A DNA stretch of 64,000 nt from Metaruminococcus_A sp900762715 (GCA_048204295.1 DBFBLF010000014.1:1-64000); one strand, 5' to 3'; shown: positions 16,903 to 25,500, counted from the first letter of the stretch. Notes: a model not told the origin generated them from the sequence alone. Numbers and translations are program-made.

Positions 16903-17748
16903 TTAAAAATGGGTGAGGATATAATCCTCCATTTCACGGATCAGCCGTTCAATGTCTTTGGTTTTAAACTGCGCCCCGTACCAGATTTCGTGGGCGGCGG
17001 CAGCCTGCCAGACCAGCATGGTCATTCCGCCGGCCACCGCCAGCCCGCATTCCGCCGCGTCAGACATCAGGCGGGTTTGGGCGGGATTGTATATGGCGTC
17101 AAACAGGGCTTTGCTCCCTTTAAGCTGCTTTTTGAGCAGGGGGGAGGCTCCAGTGTGGGGGTACATTCCAACAGGGGTGGAGTTGACAATCAAATCATAC
17201 CCACCGCCTGCCTCTTCCAGCGAAAGGGCGGAAATTTTGCAGTACGGAACCGCGCGCCCAATTTCCTCCGCCAGCTTTCCGGCTTTTTCGAGGCTGCTCC
17301 GACGGGCTGCGATGAAGACTTCTTCCGCGCCCTGCCAGGCGGCCTCGGCAGCCATCATTCTCCCCGCGCCGCCGTAGCCCAGTACCAGCACCCGCTTTCC
17401 GGAAAAGGCTGTCCCCAGCCGCTCCACGCTTTTGAGAAAGCCGACGACGTCGGTATTATAACCTGTCAGCAGCCCATTTTTGTTCTGCACCACGTTGACG
17501 GCGTGGTACCGTTGGGCTGAAACGTCTATGGAATCGAGCAGCGGGATGACAGCCTGTTTGTGAGGAATGGTAACATTGAAGCCGCTCAGGCAGGAAAGCT
17601 CCCGAAAACGGGCAGAAAAGTCTTCAGGCGGTATGGGAAGAAGGCTATAATCGCAGCCGTCATGCCCGGAAAGGGCAAAAAGGCGCTCGTGGATAACCGG
17701 GGAAATCGAATGGCCTAACGGATGGCCTGTCAATGCATAAAGTTCCAT
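16903..17748 (-). CDS. aroE: Shikimate dehydrogenase (NADP+)
   Basis: Reduces 3-dehydroshikimate to shikimate. The substrate-binding N-terminal domain has GHSISPVIHERLF and the catalytic lysine in NVTIPHKQAV (about Lys65); the NADP-binding domain has the glycine-rich GYGGAGRMMAAEA and the AARR phosphate-binding segment, followed by NSTPVGMYP. At 281 aa the length is normal. An AAAGGAT site precedes ATG 17748. It is the first gene of the aroE-aroK-LURP operon, reading away from the fatty acid cluster across a 263-bp divergent region. Confidence 0.96.
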   Translation of the reverse strand: MELYALTGHPLGHSISPVIHERLFALSGHDGCDYSLLPIPPEDFSARFRELSCLSGFNVTIPHKQAVIPLLDSIDVSAQRYHAVNVVQNKNGLLTGYNTDVVGFLKSVERLGTAFSGKRVLVLGYGGAGRMMAAEAAWQGAEEVFIAARRSSLEKAGKLAEEIGRAVPYCKISALSLEEAGGGYDLIVNSTPVGMYPHTGASPLLKKQLKGSKALFDAIYNPAQTRLMSDAAECGLAVAGGMTMLVWQAAAAHEIWYGAQFKTKDIERLIREMEDYILTHF

Positions 17749-17800
17749 AAAGAATCCTTTTTTTCATCAATTTTTGCTGTACAGTTCAAGTAACTTTTTG

Positions 17801-17839
17801 TATAATACATTTTAGTTTCAACAGCAAAATGTTGAAACT
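17801..17839 (+). promoter_or_regulatory. Candidate -10 box and 26-bp palindromic operator before fabH
   Basis: A consensus TATAAT (17801-17806) is followed at the expected transcription start by a perfect inverted repeat, AGTTTCAACA-N6-TGTTGAAACT (17814-17839). The -35 is weak (TGTACA at 17 bp). The palindrome is not the known FapR consensus. It could be a repressor site for the fatty acid operon, for aroE on the other strand, or a 5' hairpin in the mRNA. Confidence 0.55.
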
Positions 17840-17947
17840 GTGAAAAAATTCCTCCCTTGTTTTTACGGATTTTATTGTAAAAGAGCGCCGAATTTATGAA
17901 TAAAGAATTAACATTTGCGTAAAACCAACAAATTTTGGAGGAAAATA

Positions 17948-17962
17948 TGGTATAATTATACC
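17948..17962 (+). promoter_or_regulatory. Candidate extended -10 promoter nearer fabH
   Basis: TGG directly followed by TATAAT (17951-17956) forms an extended -10, inside a second palindrome, GGTATAATTATACC (17949-17962). It would give a leader of about 50 nt. No good -35 is visible. Confidence 0.4.
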
Positions 17963-18011
17963 AGTTTGTGTTTTTTGATGCAAGAAGTGAAGTTTGAAAG
18001 GAGCCATGTAA

Positions 18012-19010
18012 ATGAGTGGCGTAGCCATAAAGGGGACGGGTATGTACGCGCCCGCGCTTTGTGTTGATAACGAGGCTTTTACAGATTTTTTAGATACATC
18101 GGACGAATGGATCCGCACAAGGACGGGGATACACACCCGCCATTTTTCAGACGGGGAACCCGGCTGGTCCATGGGGCTCAAGGCGGCCCGGCAGGCGTTA
18201 GACATGGCGAAGCTGCAGCCGGAGGATATTGACCTCATTTTGGGAACCACCGTAACCCCGGATTACTGCACGCCGTCCCTTGCCTGTATGATTCAGGGGA
18301 AGCTGGGTGCTGTAAACGCCATCGGGTTTGATATCAGCTGCGCCTGCGCTGCGTTTGTCTATGCGCTTGATATGGCCAACCGCTATCTTGCAACCGATCA
18401 TAGTATCAAAAACGTGCTGATCGTCAGCTCTGAAATGCTCTCCCGGATTACAAATTTTGAAGACCGCGCATCCTGCGTCCTGTTTGGGGACGGCGCCGGA
18501 GCCGCTGTCGTGACAAGGGCGGACGCTCTCTTTACCTCCAGCCTCAAGGTGGAGGGTACGGGGGCAAAACAGATTTTCGGCCGCTACCATGGAACCCGCA
18601 ACCCGTTCTGTAATCCATCCCCCGCGATGGATTACGATGAATTCGGCGACTACAGGGAAGGCTGCTTGTACATGAACGGCAAGGAAGTTTATAAGTTTGC
18701 AACAAAAGTCATGGCAGAAACGGTTACGGACGCTGCAAAGAAGGCGGGGATTACGCCTGAGGAAATCGATTTGATTATTCCGCACCAGGCGAATATCCGG
18801 ATCATTGAAACGGCGGCGCAGCGTCTTGGGCTCCCGATGGATAAGTTTGCAATTAACATTCAAAAATACGGGAATACCTCCAGTGCGTGTATCCCCATCT
18901 GCCTGGATGAGGCAAACCGGGCTGGAAGGCTGAAAAAAGGCGACAAAGTCTGCTTTGTCGGGTTCGGCGCGGGACTGGTTGCCGGCGCCGCGCTGATTGA
19001 ATGGCAATAA
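18012..19010 (+). CDS. fabH: Beta-ketoacyl-ACP synthase III
   Basis: Starts fatty acid synthesis by condensing an acyl-CoA with malonyl-ACP. The catalytic triad is present: Cys112 in ISCACAAF, His in IPHQANIRI, and Asn in YGNTSSACIP. The extra cysteine at 110 (in place of Ala) is unusual but not at the active position. At 332 aa the length is normal. GAAAGGAG precedes ATG 18012. First gene of a nine-gene fatty acid operon; fabG follows after 48 bp. The starter (acetyl or branched) cannot be told from sequence. Confidence 0.97.
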   Translation: MSGVAIKGTGMYAPALCVDNEAFTDFLDTSDEWIRTRTGIHTRHFSDGEPGWSMGLKAARQALDMAKLQPEDIDLILGTTVTPDYCTPSLACMIQGKLGAVNAIGFDISCACAAFVYALDMANRYLATDHSIKNVLIVSSEMLSRITNFEDRASCVLFGDGAGAAVVTRADALFTSSLKVEGTGAKQIFGRYHGTRNPFCNPSPAMDYDEFGDYREGCLYMNGKEVYKFATKVMAETVTDAAKKAGITPEEIDLIIPHQANIRIIETAAQRLGLPMDKFAINIQKYGNTSSACIPICLDEANRAGRLKKGDKVCFVGFGAGLVAGAALIEWQ

Positions 19011-19058
19011 CGGCAGATTTTTAATAAAGACACAGGTTAAAACAAAGGAGTGTTACAA

Positions 19059-19802
19059 TTGGCGAAAACAGCGTTGATTACGGGCGCATCCCAGGGAATT
19101 GGCGCGGCGATTGCGAAAAAGCTGGCGTCTGACGGCTTCAATATTGCCGTAAACTGTTACAGTGAACGGGAAGTGGAGAACGGCGGAAACCAGGTGGCGG
19201 AGGCCTGCCGCAGCCTCGGTGTAGAGGCGGAGTGCTTTGTTGGTGATGTTTCAAGCTTTGATTCCTGCGCCGAAATGACAAAGGCTGTCAAAGAGCGCTT
19301 CGGCACCATAGACGTGCTGGTCAACAACGCCGGGATTACAAAGGACGGCCTGCTGGCCCGGATGTCCGAGGCGCAGTTCGACATGGTCGCTTCAGTCAAC
19401 TTCAAAGGTGTTTTCAATATGACCCGACATGTCAGCGGCGTCATGATCCGCCAGCGCAGCGGGCATATCATCAATATTACTTCGGTTGCCGGGCTTTACG
19501 GCAACCCCGGCCAGTTCAATTATTCCGCCACAAAAGCGGGTGTTGTGGGAATGACCTTGACTGCGGCCAAGGAGCTCGGTCCCCGGAATATCACCGTTAA
19601 TGCGGTGGCGCCCGGTTTTATCGAGACCCCAATGACTGACGTCCTCACGGACGAACAGAAGGCTGCCGCCCTTTCCAGCGTGCCGCTCGGGCGGTTCGGC
19701 AAACCGGAAGATATTGCCGCCGCGGTTGCTTTTCTCGCTTCCGACGCCGCAGGCTATATCAGCGGTCAGGTCATTGTCGTAGACGGCGCAATGTCCATGT
19801 GA
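19059..19802 (+). CDS. fabG: 3-oxoacyl-ACP reductase
   Basis: NADPH-dependent reduction of 3-oxoacyl-ACP. A short-chain dehydrogenase with the cofactor loop TGASQGIGAAIA near the N terminus, VNNAGITKDGLL, catalytic Ser in INITSVAGLYGNPGQ, and YSATKAG (Tyr and Lys). The end, SGQVIVVDGAMSM, is typical of FabG. The TTG at 19059 is the start: AAAGGAG (19044-19050) lies 8 bp upstream and the protein then begins AKTALITG, as in homologues. It lies between fabH and fabF with short gaps. Confidence 0.96.
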   Translation: MAKTALITGASQGIGAAIAKKLASDGFNIAVNCYSEREVENGGNQVAEACRSLGVEAECFVGDVSSFDSCAEMTKAVKERFGTIDVLVNNAGITKDGLLARMSEAQFDMVASVNFKGVFNMTRHVSGVMIRQRSGHIINITSVAGLYGNPGQFNYSATKAGVVGMTLTAAKELGPRNITVNAVAPGFIETPMTDVLTDEQKAAALSSVPLGRFGKPEDIAAAVAFLASDAAGYISGQVIVVDGAMSM

Positions 19803-19821
19803 CTGTTTTGGGAGGAAAAAT

Positions 19822-21057
19822 ATGAAACGAGTTGTAATTACCGGAATGGGGGCAATTACCCCGATTGGAAAAACACACGAGGAATTTTGGGCTTCCTTGA
19901 AAGAAGGCCGCCACGGCATTGCGCCGATCAGCGTCTTTGATACCTCGGACAGTCCCGTAAAACTGGCGGCTGAGGTCAAGGGTTTTGACCCGACCCTTTA
20001 TATTGAGAAAAAAGAAACCAGGCGGATGGACCGTTTTTGCCAGTTCGCAGTCGGCGCGGCGCTTGACGCGTTAAAAGACAGCAAAACCAAGTTTGAGGAC
20101 CTTGACCCGTACCGGGTCGGCGTTATTATGGGGAGCGGAATCGGCGGCCTGCAGACAATGGAGGCGGAGCATACAAAGCTGCTTGAAAAAGGGCCGGACC
20201 GCGTTTCGGTTTTCTTTATTCCAATGATGATTTCCAACATGGCGGCTGGGAGTATCGCAATGAAAACGGGCTTTAAAGGGACGAACTTCTGCCCGGTTAC
20301 CGCCTGCGCCACCTCTGCCCATGCTGTCGGCGAGGCTTTCAGGGCGATTAAGCACGGCTATCTGGACGCCTGCATTACCGGTGGTTCAGAGGCGACGGTG
20401 ACCAGGTTTGCCGTGGCAGGTTTCAACAATATGACCGCTTTGTCCAGAAGCACTGATCCCGATCGTGCGTCAATCCCCTTTGACGCTCAGCGTGACGGCT
20501 TCATCATTGGGGAAGGCGGTGGAGTTCTGGTTCTGGAGGAACTGGAGCATGCAAAGGCTCGCGGCGCGGAAATCTACGCGGAGGTAGCCGGTTACGGCGC
20601 CACCTGCGACGCTTATCATATCACCAGCCCATCGCCGGACGGCCAGGCGGCGGCAAAGGCGATGAGCCTTGCCATTGAGGAAGCCGGGCTGAAACCGGAT
20701 GAGATCGGTTATATTAACGCACACGGCACTTCTACTCCGCTCAATGATAAATACGAAACCGGGGCGATCAAGATTGCCTTTGGCGAAGCGGCCGGTAAGG
20801 TTGCGATCAGCTCGACAAAGTCAATGACCGGGCATCTGCTTGGCGCCGCGGGCGCGGTGGAGAGCATTGCCTGCGCCATGGCGCTGAAAGAAGGGGTAAT
20901 TCCCCCGACGATTGGCTACCGGGACGCAGACCCCGAATGCGACCTTGACTATGTTACGGAAGGCGCCCGGAAAGCGGATTTGAAAGCCGCAATTTCGAAC
21001 TCTCTCGGTTTTGGCGGTCATAATGCCACCCTCTGTTTTAAAAAATATGAGGGCTGA
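19822..21057 (+). CDS. fabF: Beta-ketoacyl-ACP synthase II
   Basis: Elongating condensing enzyme. The active-site Cys is in TACATSAHAVGEAF (about residue 164), with the two histidines in INAHGTSTPLND and SMTGHLLGAAGAVE and the lysine just before the latter. At 411 aa it is the standard length for FabF. GGGAGG lies 9 bp before ATG 19822. No FabB-like second condensing enzyme is in this cluster. Confidence 0.97.
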   Translation: MKRVVITGMGAITPIGKTHEEFWASLKEGRHGIAPISVFDTSDSPVKLAAEVKGFDPTLYIEKKETRRMDRFCQFAVGAALDALKDSKTKFEDLDPYRVGVIMGSGIGGLQTMEAEHTKLLEKGPDRVSVFFIPMMISNMAAGSIAMKTGFKGTNFCPVTACATSAHAVGEAFRAIKHGYLDACITGGSEATVTRFAVAGFNNMTALSRSTDPDRASIPFDAQRDGFIIGEGGGVLVLEELEHAKARGAEIYAEVAGYGATCDAYHITSPSPDGQAAAKAMSLAIEEAGLKPDEIGYINAHGTSTPLNDKYETGAIKIAFGEAAGKVAISSTKSMTGHLLGAAGAVESIACAMALKEGVIPPTIGYRDADPECDLDYVTEGARKADLKAAISNSLGFGGHNATLCFKKYEG

Positions 21058-21095
21058 TCCCTGAAAATGTGAATATAAGGAAAGATGGGTAGCGT

Positions 21096-21536
21096 ATGAA
21101 ACTGACACTGGAACAGGTGTATGAGTTAATGGATAAACTTGCCGCTTCCGGCTTGGGTGAAGTTGAGATTGAATCGGAAGAGGTAAAGGTAAAAATCAAA
21201 GCCAAAGGGCCCCAGCCCCTTGTTCAGGCTGCGCCTGCGGTTTCCGGTACGGCTGCTGCCGTTCCGGCGGAAAGCCCTGCGGAGCCGGCTAGGGAGCTGA
21301 CCGGGAAAATTGTAAAATCCCCGATTGTCGGCACCTTCTACGAGGCGTCCGGCCCGGATAAGGCACCTTTTGTTCAGGTGGGGGATACGGTCAAAAAAGG
21401 CGACGTCCTGTTTATTATCGAGTCGATGAAGCTGATGAACGAGGTTGCGAGCGAATTTGACGGCCGGGTTGCGGAATTCCTTGTGGAAAACGGTTCGCCG
21501 GTGGAATTTGGCCAGCCTGTTATGCGGCTTGAATAG
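21096..21536 (+). CDS. accB: Biotin carboxyl carrier protein of acetyl-CoA carboxylase
   Basis: Carries CO2 on biotin between the two half reactions of acetyl-CoA carboxylase. The C-terminal biotinyl domain has ESMKLMNEV with the biotinylated Lys112 (Ser replaces the more common Ala before Met). An N-terminal helical segment and an Ala/Pro-rich linker (about 40-68) complete the 146-aa protein. It is followed after 25 bp by fabZ, with the other acc genes just beyond, so subunits and downstream enzymes are made together. Confidence 0.96.
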   Translation: MKLTLEQVYELMDKLAASGLGEVEIESEEVKVKIKAKGPQPLVQAAPAVSGTAAAVPAESPAEPARELTGKIVKSPIVGTFYEASGPDKAPFVQVGDTVKKGDVLFIIESMKLMNEVASEFDGRVAEFLVENGSPVEFGQPVMRLE

Positions 21537-21561
21537 GGAAAGCTTGGAAGGAGAAACTGAT

Positions 21562-21993
21562 ATGGCGGTTTTGAACCAGGAGCAGATTAAAGAAATTATT
21601 CCGCACCGTGACCCGTTTTTGCTGATCGACGAAGTGATCGAGCTGGAGCCGGGCGTGCGCTGTGTGGCGTTAAAACATCTCAAAGAGGATGAGTTTTGGT
21701 TCAAGGGGCATTTCCCGGGGCATCCGGTTCAGCCGGGAGTCCTCACAATGGAAATGCTGGCGCAGGCGGGCGCCGTCTGTATTTTGAGCGTCCCGGAAAA
21801 CAAAGGGAAAATTGCGTTTTACGCGGGAATTGACAAGGCGCGGTTCCGCCGCCAGGTAAGCCCCGGAGAAACTCTGCGGCTCGAAGTGGAGATTATTAAA
21901 CAGCGCGGGCCAATCGGCGTATGCAAGGCGGTCGCAACGGTGGACGGCGAACGGGCTGTTACTGCTGAAATCACCTGCGCGCTGGAGCGGTAA
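21562..21993 (+). CDS. fabZ: 3-hydroxyacyl-ACP dehydratase
   Basis: Dehydrates 3-hydroxyacyl-ACP to trans-2-enoyl-ACP. The hot-dog fold signature is clear: IIPHRDPFLLIDEV at the N terminus, the catalytic His in KGHFPGHPVQPGV and the Glu in TMEMLAQAGAV. The protein has 143 aa from ATG 21562, which is preceded by GGAAGGAGA. An 86-bp gap separates it from accC, the longest inside the operon, without a terminator. Confidence 0.96.
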   Translation: MAVLNQEQIKEIIPHRDPFLLIDEVIELEPGVRCVALKHLKEDEFWFKGHFPGHPVQPGVLTMEMLAQAGAVCILSVPENKGKIAFYAGIDKARFRRQVSPGETLRLEVEIIKQRGPIGVCKAVATVDGERAVTAEITCALER

Positions 21994-22079
21994 ACCGGTT
22001 TTGGTGTGACACAGATATATGGGGCGGGTTCGCCTGCGTTTGGCGCGTGCGGCCCGTTGTAACATGAGAGGAACAGTTT

Positions 22080-23426
22080 ATGTTAAGCAAGGTGCTGATT
22101 GCCAACCGCGGTGAAATTGCGGTGCGGATCATTAGGGCCTGCCGTGAACTTGGAATCCGTACGGTTGCAGTCTTTTCAGAGGCCGACCGCGGAGCCCTTC
22201 ACGCGCAGATTGCCGACGAGGCCGTTTGTATTGGGCCGGCTGCTACCAAAGACAGCTATCTGAATATCAACGCGATCCTGGCAGCCTGCGAGCTGACAGG
22301 GGCGGACGGCGTTCACCCGGGTTTTGGCTTTTTATCGGAAAACGCGCAGTTTGCCAAGACCTGCCGGCGCTGCGGGGTTGCTTTCGTCGGCCCGAATGCC
22401 GAGTCCATTGAAATAATGGGCGACAAGGCGCGGGCGAAGGATACCATGAAAAAGGCGGGTGTGCCTGTAGTGCCGGGTTCGGACGGCATTGTCAGAACGC
22501 TGGAGGAAGCCTATGAGATCGCGGACGGGATCGGTTATCCGGTTATGGTCAAAGCTTCAGCAGGCGGCGGCGGACGCGGAATCCGCTTGGTGAATGACGA
22601 GACGGAGCTTGAAAACGCGATTGTCACGGCCCGCCAGGAGGCATTACAGTTTTTTGGCAACGACGAAATTTACATGGAAAAGTTCATTGTCAACCCCCGC
22701 CATATTGAAATTCAGGTTTTGGCGGATCAGTACGGCAATGTTGTACATTTGGGAGAGCGGGATTGTTCCCTCCAGCGCCGTAATCAGAAAGTGCTGGAGG
22801 AAGCGCCCAGCCCAGTCATGACCGAAGAGCTCCGCGCCCGTATGGGTGAAGCCGCGGTCAAGGCGGCAAAGGCCTGCGGCTATTGGAACGCCGGAACGGT
22901 GGAGTTTTTGGTGGACAATAGCTATAATTTCTATTTCATGGAGATGAATACCCGGATTCAGGTGGAGCATCCCATTACCGAACTGGTCACTGGCGTCGAC
23001 TTGGTCAAACAGCAGCTTTTGATTGCCGGCGGGGAAAAGCTTTCTTTCCGGCAGGAGGATGTGCGTGTGTCCGGCCATGCTATTGAATGCCGCATAAACG
23101 CGGAGAATCCGAAATTTAATTTCCGGCCTTCTCCGGGTAAAATTACGGCGCTCCATCTGCCGGGCGGCCCCGGTGTGCGGATTGACAGCGCGGTTTATCA
23201 GGGGTATGAGATCACCCCGTATTATGACAATATGATCGCCAAGCTCATTGCTTACGCCCCCGATCGTGAACAGGCGATTATGAAGATGAAATGGGCGCTG
23301 GCAGAATTTTTGGTGGAGGGCGTCGATACTAATATCGACTTTCAGCTCTCCCTGATCCGCGATCCGGATTTTGAGAGCGCGAATTATGACATCGGCTTTT
23401 TAAACCGTAAAAATGTGATGACGTAG
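22080..23426 (+). CDS. accC: Biotin carboxylase subunit of acetyl-CoA carboxylase
   Basis: ATP-dependent carboxylation of the biotin on AccB. An ATP-grasp enzyme of 448 aa with the N-terminal LIANRGEIAVRIIRACRELG, the glycine loop KASAGGGGRGIRLV, the active-site block EMNTRIQVEHPITELVTG, and C-terminal CRINAENP. All are standard. AGAGGAACAG precedes ATG 22080. accD follows after 19 bp. Confidence 0.98.
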   Translation: MLSKVLIANRGEIAVRIIRACRELGIRTVAVFSEADRGALHAQIADEAVCIGPAATKDSYLNINAILAACELTGADGVHPGFGFLSENAQFAKTCRRCGVAFVGPNAESIEIMGDKARAKDTMKKAGVPVVPGSDGIVRTLEEAYEIADGIGYPVMVKASAGGGGRGIRLVNDETELENAIVTARQEALQFFGNDEIYMEKFIVNPRHIEIQVLADQYGNVVHLGERDCSLQRRNQKVLEEAPSPVMTEELRARMGEAAVKAAKACGYWNAGTVEFLVDNSYNFYFMEMNTRIQVEHPITELVTGVDLVKQQLLIAGGEKLSFRQEDVRVSGHAIECRINAENPKFNFRPSPGKITALHLPGGPGVRIDSAVYQGYEITPYYDNMIAKLIAYAPDREQAIMKMKWALAEFLVEGVDTNIDFQLSLIRDPDFESANYDIGFLNRKNVMT

Positions 23427-23445
23427 GGAACGAGGTGGAACCAGT

Positions 23446-24306
23446 TTGCTGGAGGATTTATTTAAAATAGTCAAGACACGGTCTGCGCAGGAGCCCAAGG
23501 CGCCGGGCAGCAAGGTGAATATTCCATCCAACCTGCTGTTCAAATGCCCCCGCTGCGGAAAAGTGATGTTTGCAGAGGATTTTGAGGCGGCTAAAAAAGT
23601 GTGCGTCAGCTGCGGTTACCATGCTCGGCTGACCGCACCGGAACGGCTTGAAATTACGGCGGACAAAAACAGCTTTGAGGAATACGACGCCGATTTGCAG
23701 AGCGTTAACCCTCTGGGGTTTGCACAGTACGACGCAAAGCTGGAGGAACTTCGAAAATCTACCGGCCTCAATGATGCGGTCGTCACCGGCGAATGCACCA
23801 TCCGCGGGAGCAGGTGCGCCATTGGCGTAATGGATTCCCGTTTTATGATGGCTTCAATGGGTTCGGTCGTGGGTGAAAAAATTGCCCGCCTGTTCGAACG
23901 GGCGGCTGAAAAAAAACTGCCGGTCGTTATCTTTACGGCGAGCGGCGGCGCACGGATGCAGGAAGGGATCATCTCCCTGATGCAGATGGCCAAGACCTCT
24001 GCGGCTGCTGCCCGCCACAGCGCAAAAGGGCTTTTATATATCACAGTGTTGACCGATCCTACTACCGGCGGCGTCACTGCGTCGTTCGCATCGCTGGGCG
24101 ATATAATCATTGCCGAACCCAAAGTTGTTGTCGGGTTCGCGGGCCGGCGGGTCATTGAAGGGACCATCCGCCAGCATCTGCCGGATGATTTCCAGTCGGC
24201 CGAGTTCCTGCTGGAGCACGGCTTTGCCGATATGGTTGTCGGCCGTGATAAAATGCGCCGCACCTTATCCCATCTGATCCGGCTGCATACGAAGGAGGGC
24301 GCATGA
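23446..24306 (+). CDS. accD: Acetyl-CoA carboxylase carboxyltransferase subunit beta
   Basis: With AccA it transfers CO2 from biotin to acetyl-CoA. The N-terminal zinc ribbon reads CPRCGKVMF with CVSCGYH 19 residues later, and the crotonase-like carboxyltransferase domain has FTASGGARMQEGIISLMQMAKT and DPTTGGVTASFA. The 286-aa frame begins with TTG 23446, 7 bp after GAGGTGG; no ATG or GTG fits better. It overlaps accA by 4 bases, which suggests coupled translation of the two subunits in equal amounts. Confidence 0.96.
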   Translation: MLEDLFKIVKTRSAQEPKAPGSKVNIPSNLLFKCPRCGKVMFAEDFEAAKKVCVSCGYHARLTAPERLEITADKNSFEEYDADLQSVNPLGFAQYDAKLEELRKSTGLNDAVVTGECTIRGSRCAIGVMDSRFMMASMGSVVGEKIARLFERAAEKKLPVVIFTASGGARMQEGIISLMQMAKTSAAAARHSAKGLLYITVLTDPTTGGVTASFASLGDIIIAEPKVVVGFAGRRVIEGTIRQHLPDDFQSAEFLLEHGFADMVVGRDKMRRTLSHLIRLHTKEGA

Positions 24307-25112
24307 TGAACCAGAAAACTCCTTGGGAGCGGATGGAGACAATCCGCAGGAAAGAACGCCCCACTATCAACGATTATATTCCGCTTTTGTTTGACGAATA
24401 TTTTGAAATGCACGGCGACCGTCTGTTTGGGGATGACGGCGCTATCACCGGAGGGATTGCGAGCTTTAGAGGCCGGCCTGTGACGGTGATCGCCCAGGTA
24501 AAAGGGCGGAATATCAATGAAAACAAGGCCTGTAACTTTGCCATGCCCCACCCGGAAGGGTATCGCAAGGCGCTGCGGCTTGCCCGCCAGGCGGAGAAAT
24601 TCCACCGCCCGGTGATCTGCTTTATCGACACACCCGGCGCTTTCTGCGGCGTTGCCGCTGAAGAGCGCGGGCAAGGCGAGGCAATTGCCCGGAACCTCTT
24701 TGAGTTTGTCGGGATCAGAACGCCGATTGTTTCAGTCGTACTGGGAGAAGGCGGCAGCGGCGGCGCGCTGGCGCTCGGCGTTTGCGATGAACTGGCCATG
24801 CTGGAAAACGCGCTTTATTCGGTTATTTCCCCTCGGGGCTGCGCCAGCATCCTTTGGAAAGACGCTTCCCGGGAAAAAGAAGCGACTGAAATGTTAAAGA
24901 TCACGGCGGAGGACCTGGTCGGGTTCGGCGTTGCGGAAGCGGTTATCCCGGAGGCAAACGGGGACGCGGCGACAGGGCCGGAGGAAACGGCAGAGCAGAT
25001 TTCACAATATCTGTATAAAACAATAGAAAAATTGTCCAAAATAGATATTGATATTTTACTGGATAGCCGCTATAATAAGTTCAGAAAAATCGGCGTGTAT
25101 TCGGAAGGATAA
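24303..25112 (+). CDS. accA: Acetyl-CoA carboxylase carboxyltransferase subunit alpha
   Basis: The alpha half of the carboxyltransferase. Motifs include the N-terminal PWERMETIRRKERPTI, DRLFGDDGAITGGI, FIDTPGAFCGVAAEERGQGE, and GEGGSGGALALGVCDEL for the oxyanion hole and CoA site. At 269 aa it is shorter than the roughly 320 aa of E. coli AccA; the missing part is the N-terminal helical extension, as in many clostridial forms. The start ATG 24303 overlaps accD. Confidence 0.96.
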   Translation: MMNQKTPWERMETIRRKERPTINDYIPLLFDEYFEMHGDRLFGDDGAITGGIASFRGRPVTVIAQVKGRNINENKACNFAMPHPEGYRKALRLARQAEKFHRPVICFIDTPGAFCGVAAEERGQGEAIARNLFEFVGIRTPIVSVVLGEGGSGGALALGVCDELAMLENALYSVISPRGCASILWKDASREKEATEMLKITAEDLVGFGVAEAVIPEANGDAATGPEETAEQISQYLYKTIEKLSKIDIDILLDSRYNKFRKIGVYSEG

Positions 25113-25159
25113 AAAAGCCGCATTTATAATTCTGTGAAACAATTTGAGGAGGATATTTT

Positions 25160-25387
25160 ATGGTATTCGAAAAAGTTAAGGGTATTTTGGTTGACCAGCT
25201 GGATGTTGAGGAAGAGAAAGTAACAATGGAAGCTTCCATCACCGAAGATCTCGGCGCCGATTCCCTTGATGTTGTCGACCTGGTTATGTCCCTGGAAGAA
25301 GAATTTGATGTTGAAATTCCTGACGATCAGGTTGAGAACATCAAAACTGTTGGCGATATTGTAAAATACATTGAAGAGAACGTCTAA
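25160..25387 (+). CDS. acpP: Acyl carrier protein
   Basis: Carries acyl chains on phosphopantetheine through fatty acid synthesis. Ser35 in GADSLDVVDLVM is the attachment site, and the acidic helix II and overall acidity (75 aa) are typical. TTTGAGGAGG precedes ATG 25160. Unusually for this kind of cluster the ACP gene is last, 47 bp after accA, directly before the operon terminator. Confidence 0.97.
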   Translation: MVFEKVKGILVDQLDVEEEKVTMEASITEDLGADSLDVVDLVMSLEEEFDVEIPDDQVENIKTVGDIVKYIEENV

Positions 25388-25410
25388 GGTTCTTTTGGCT
25401 GAATGGTAGT

Positions 25411-25453
25411 AAAACAGACGGCGCCTGGAATGGCCGCCGTCTGTTTTATTTTT
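25411..25453 (+). terminator. Terminator of the fatty acid operon
   Basis: A 13-bp stem (25411-25423 with 25435-25447) with flanking A and T runs and TTTTATTTTTC after it, 24 bp beyond the acpP stop. The next promoter's -35 starts two bases later. Confidence 0.9.
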
Positions 25454-25454
25454 C

Positions 25455-25483
25455 TTGACAAGCGTGCATATGCACAGTATAAT
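25455..25483 (+). promoter_or_regulatory. Consensus sigma-A promoter of the DUF134-mrp-nifX operon
   Basis: TTGACA (25455-25460), a 17-bp spacer and TATAAT (25478-25483): both hexamers are perfect consensus. A promoter this strong usually needs a repressor, and two palindromes overlap it. Confidence 0.92.
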
Positions 25484-25500
25484 AAAATGTGCATATGCCC
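25464..25500. promoter_or_regulatory. Paired operators: GTGCATATGCAC and GTGCATATGCCC
   Basis: A perfect 12-bp palindrome GTGCATATGCAC (25464-25475) fills the promoter spacer and a near copy, GTGCATATGCCC (25489-25500), covers the transcription start. Their centres are 25 bp apart. The arrangement is that of a repressor blocking RNA polymerase. The first gene downstream encodes a DNA-binding DUF134 protein, so autoregulation is the simplest reading. Confidence 0.75.

Noticed and set aside
17896..17964. Mini-frames in the fabH leader (an 8-codon frame and ATG-GTA-stop after GGAGG)
   Set aside because: The site GGAGG-N4-ATG-GTA-TAA is curious, but such short frames arise by chance in AT-rich leaders and nothing supports translation.
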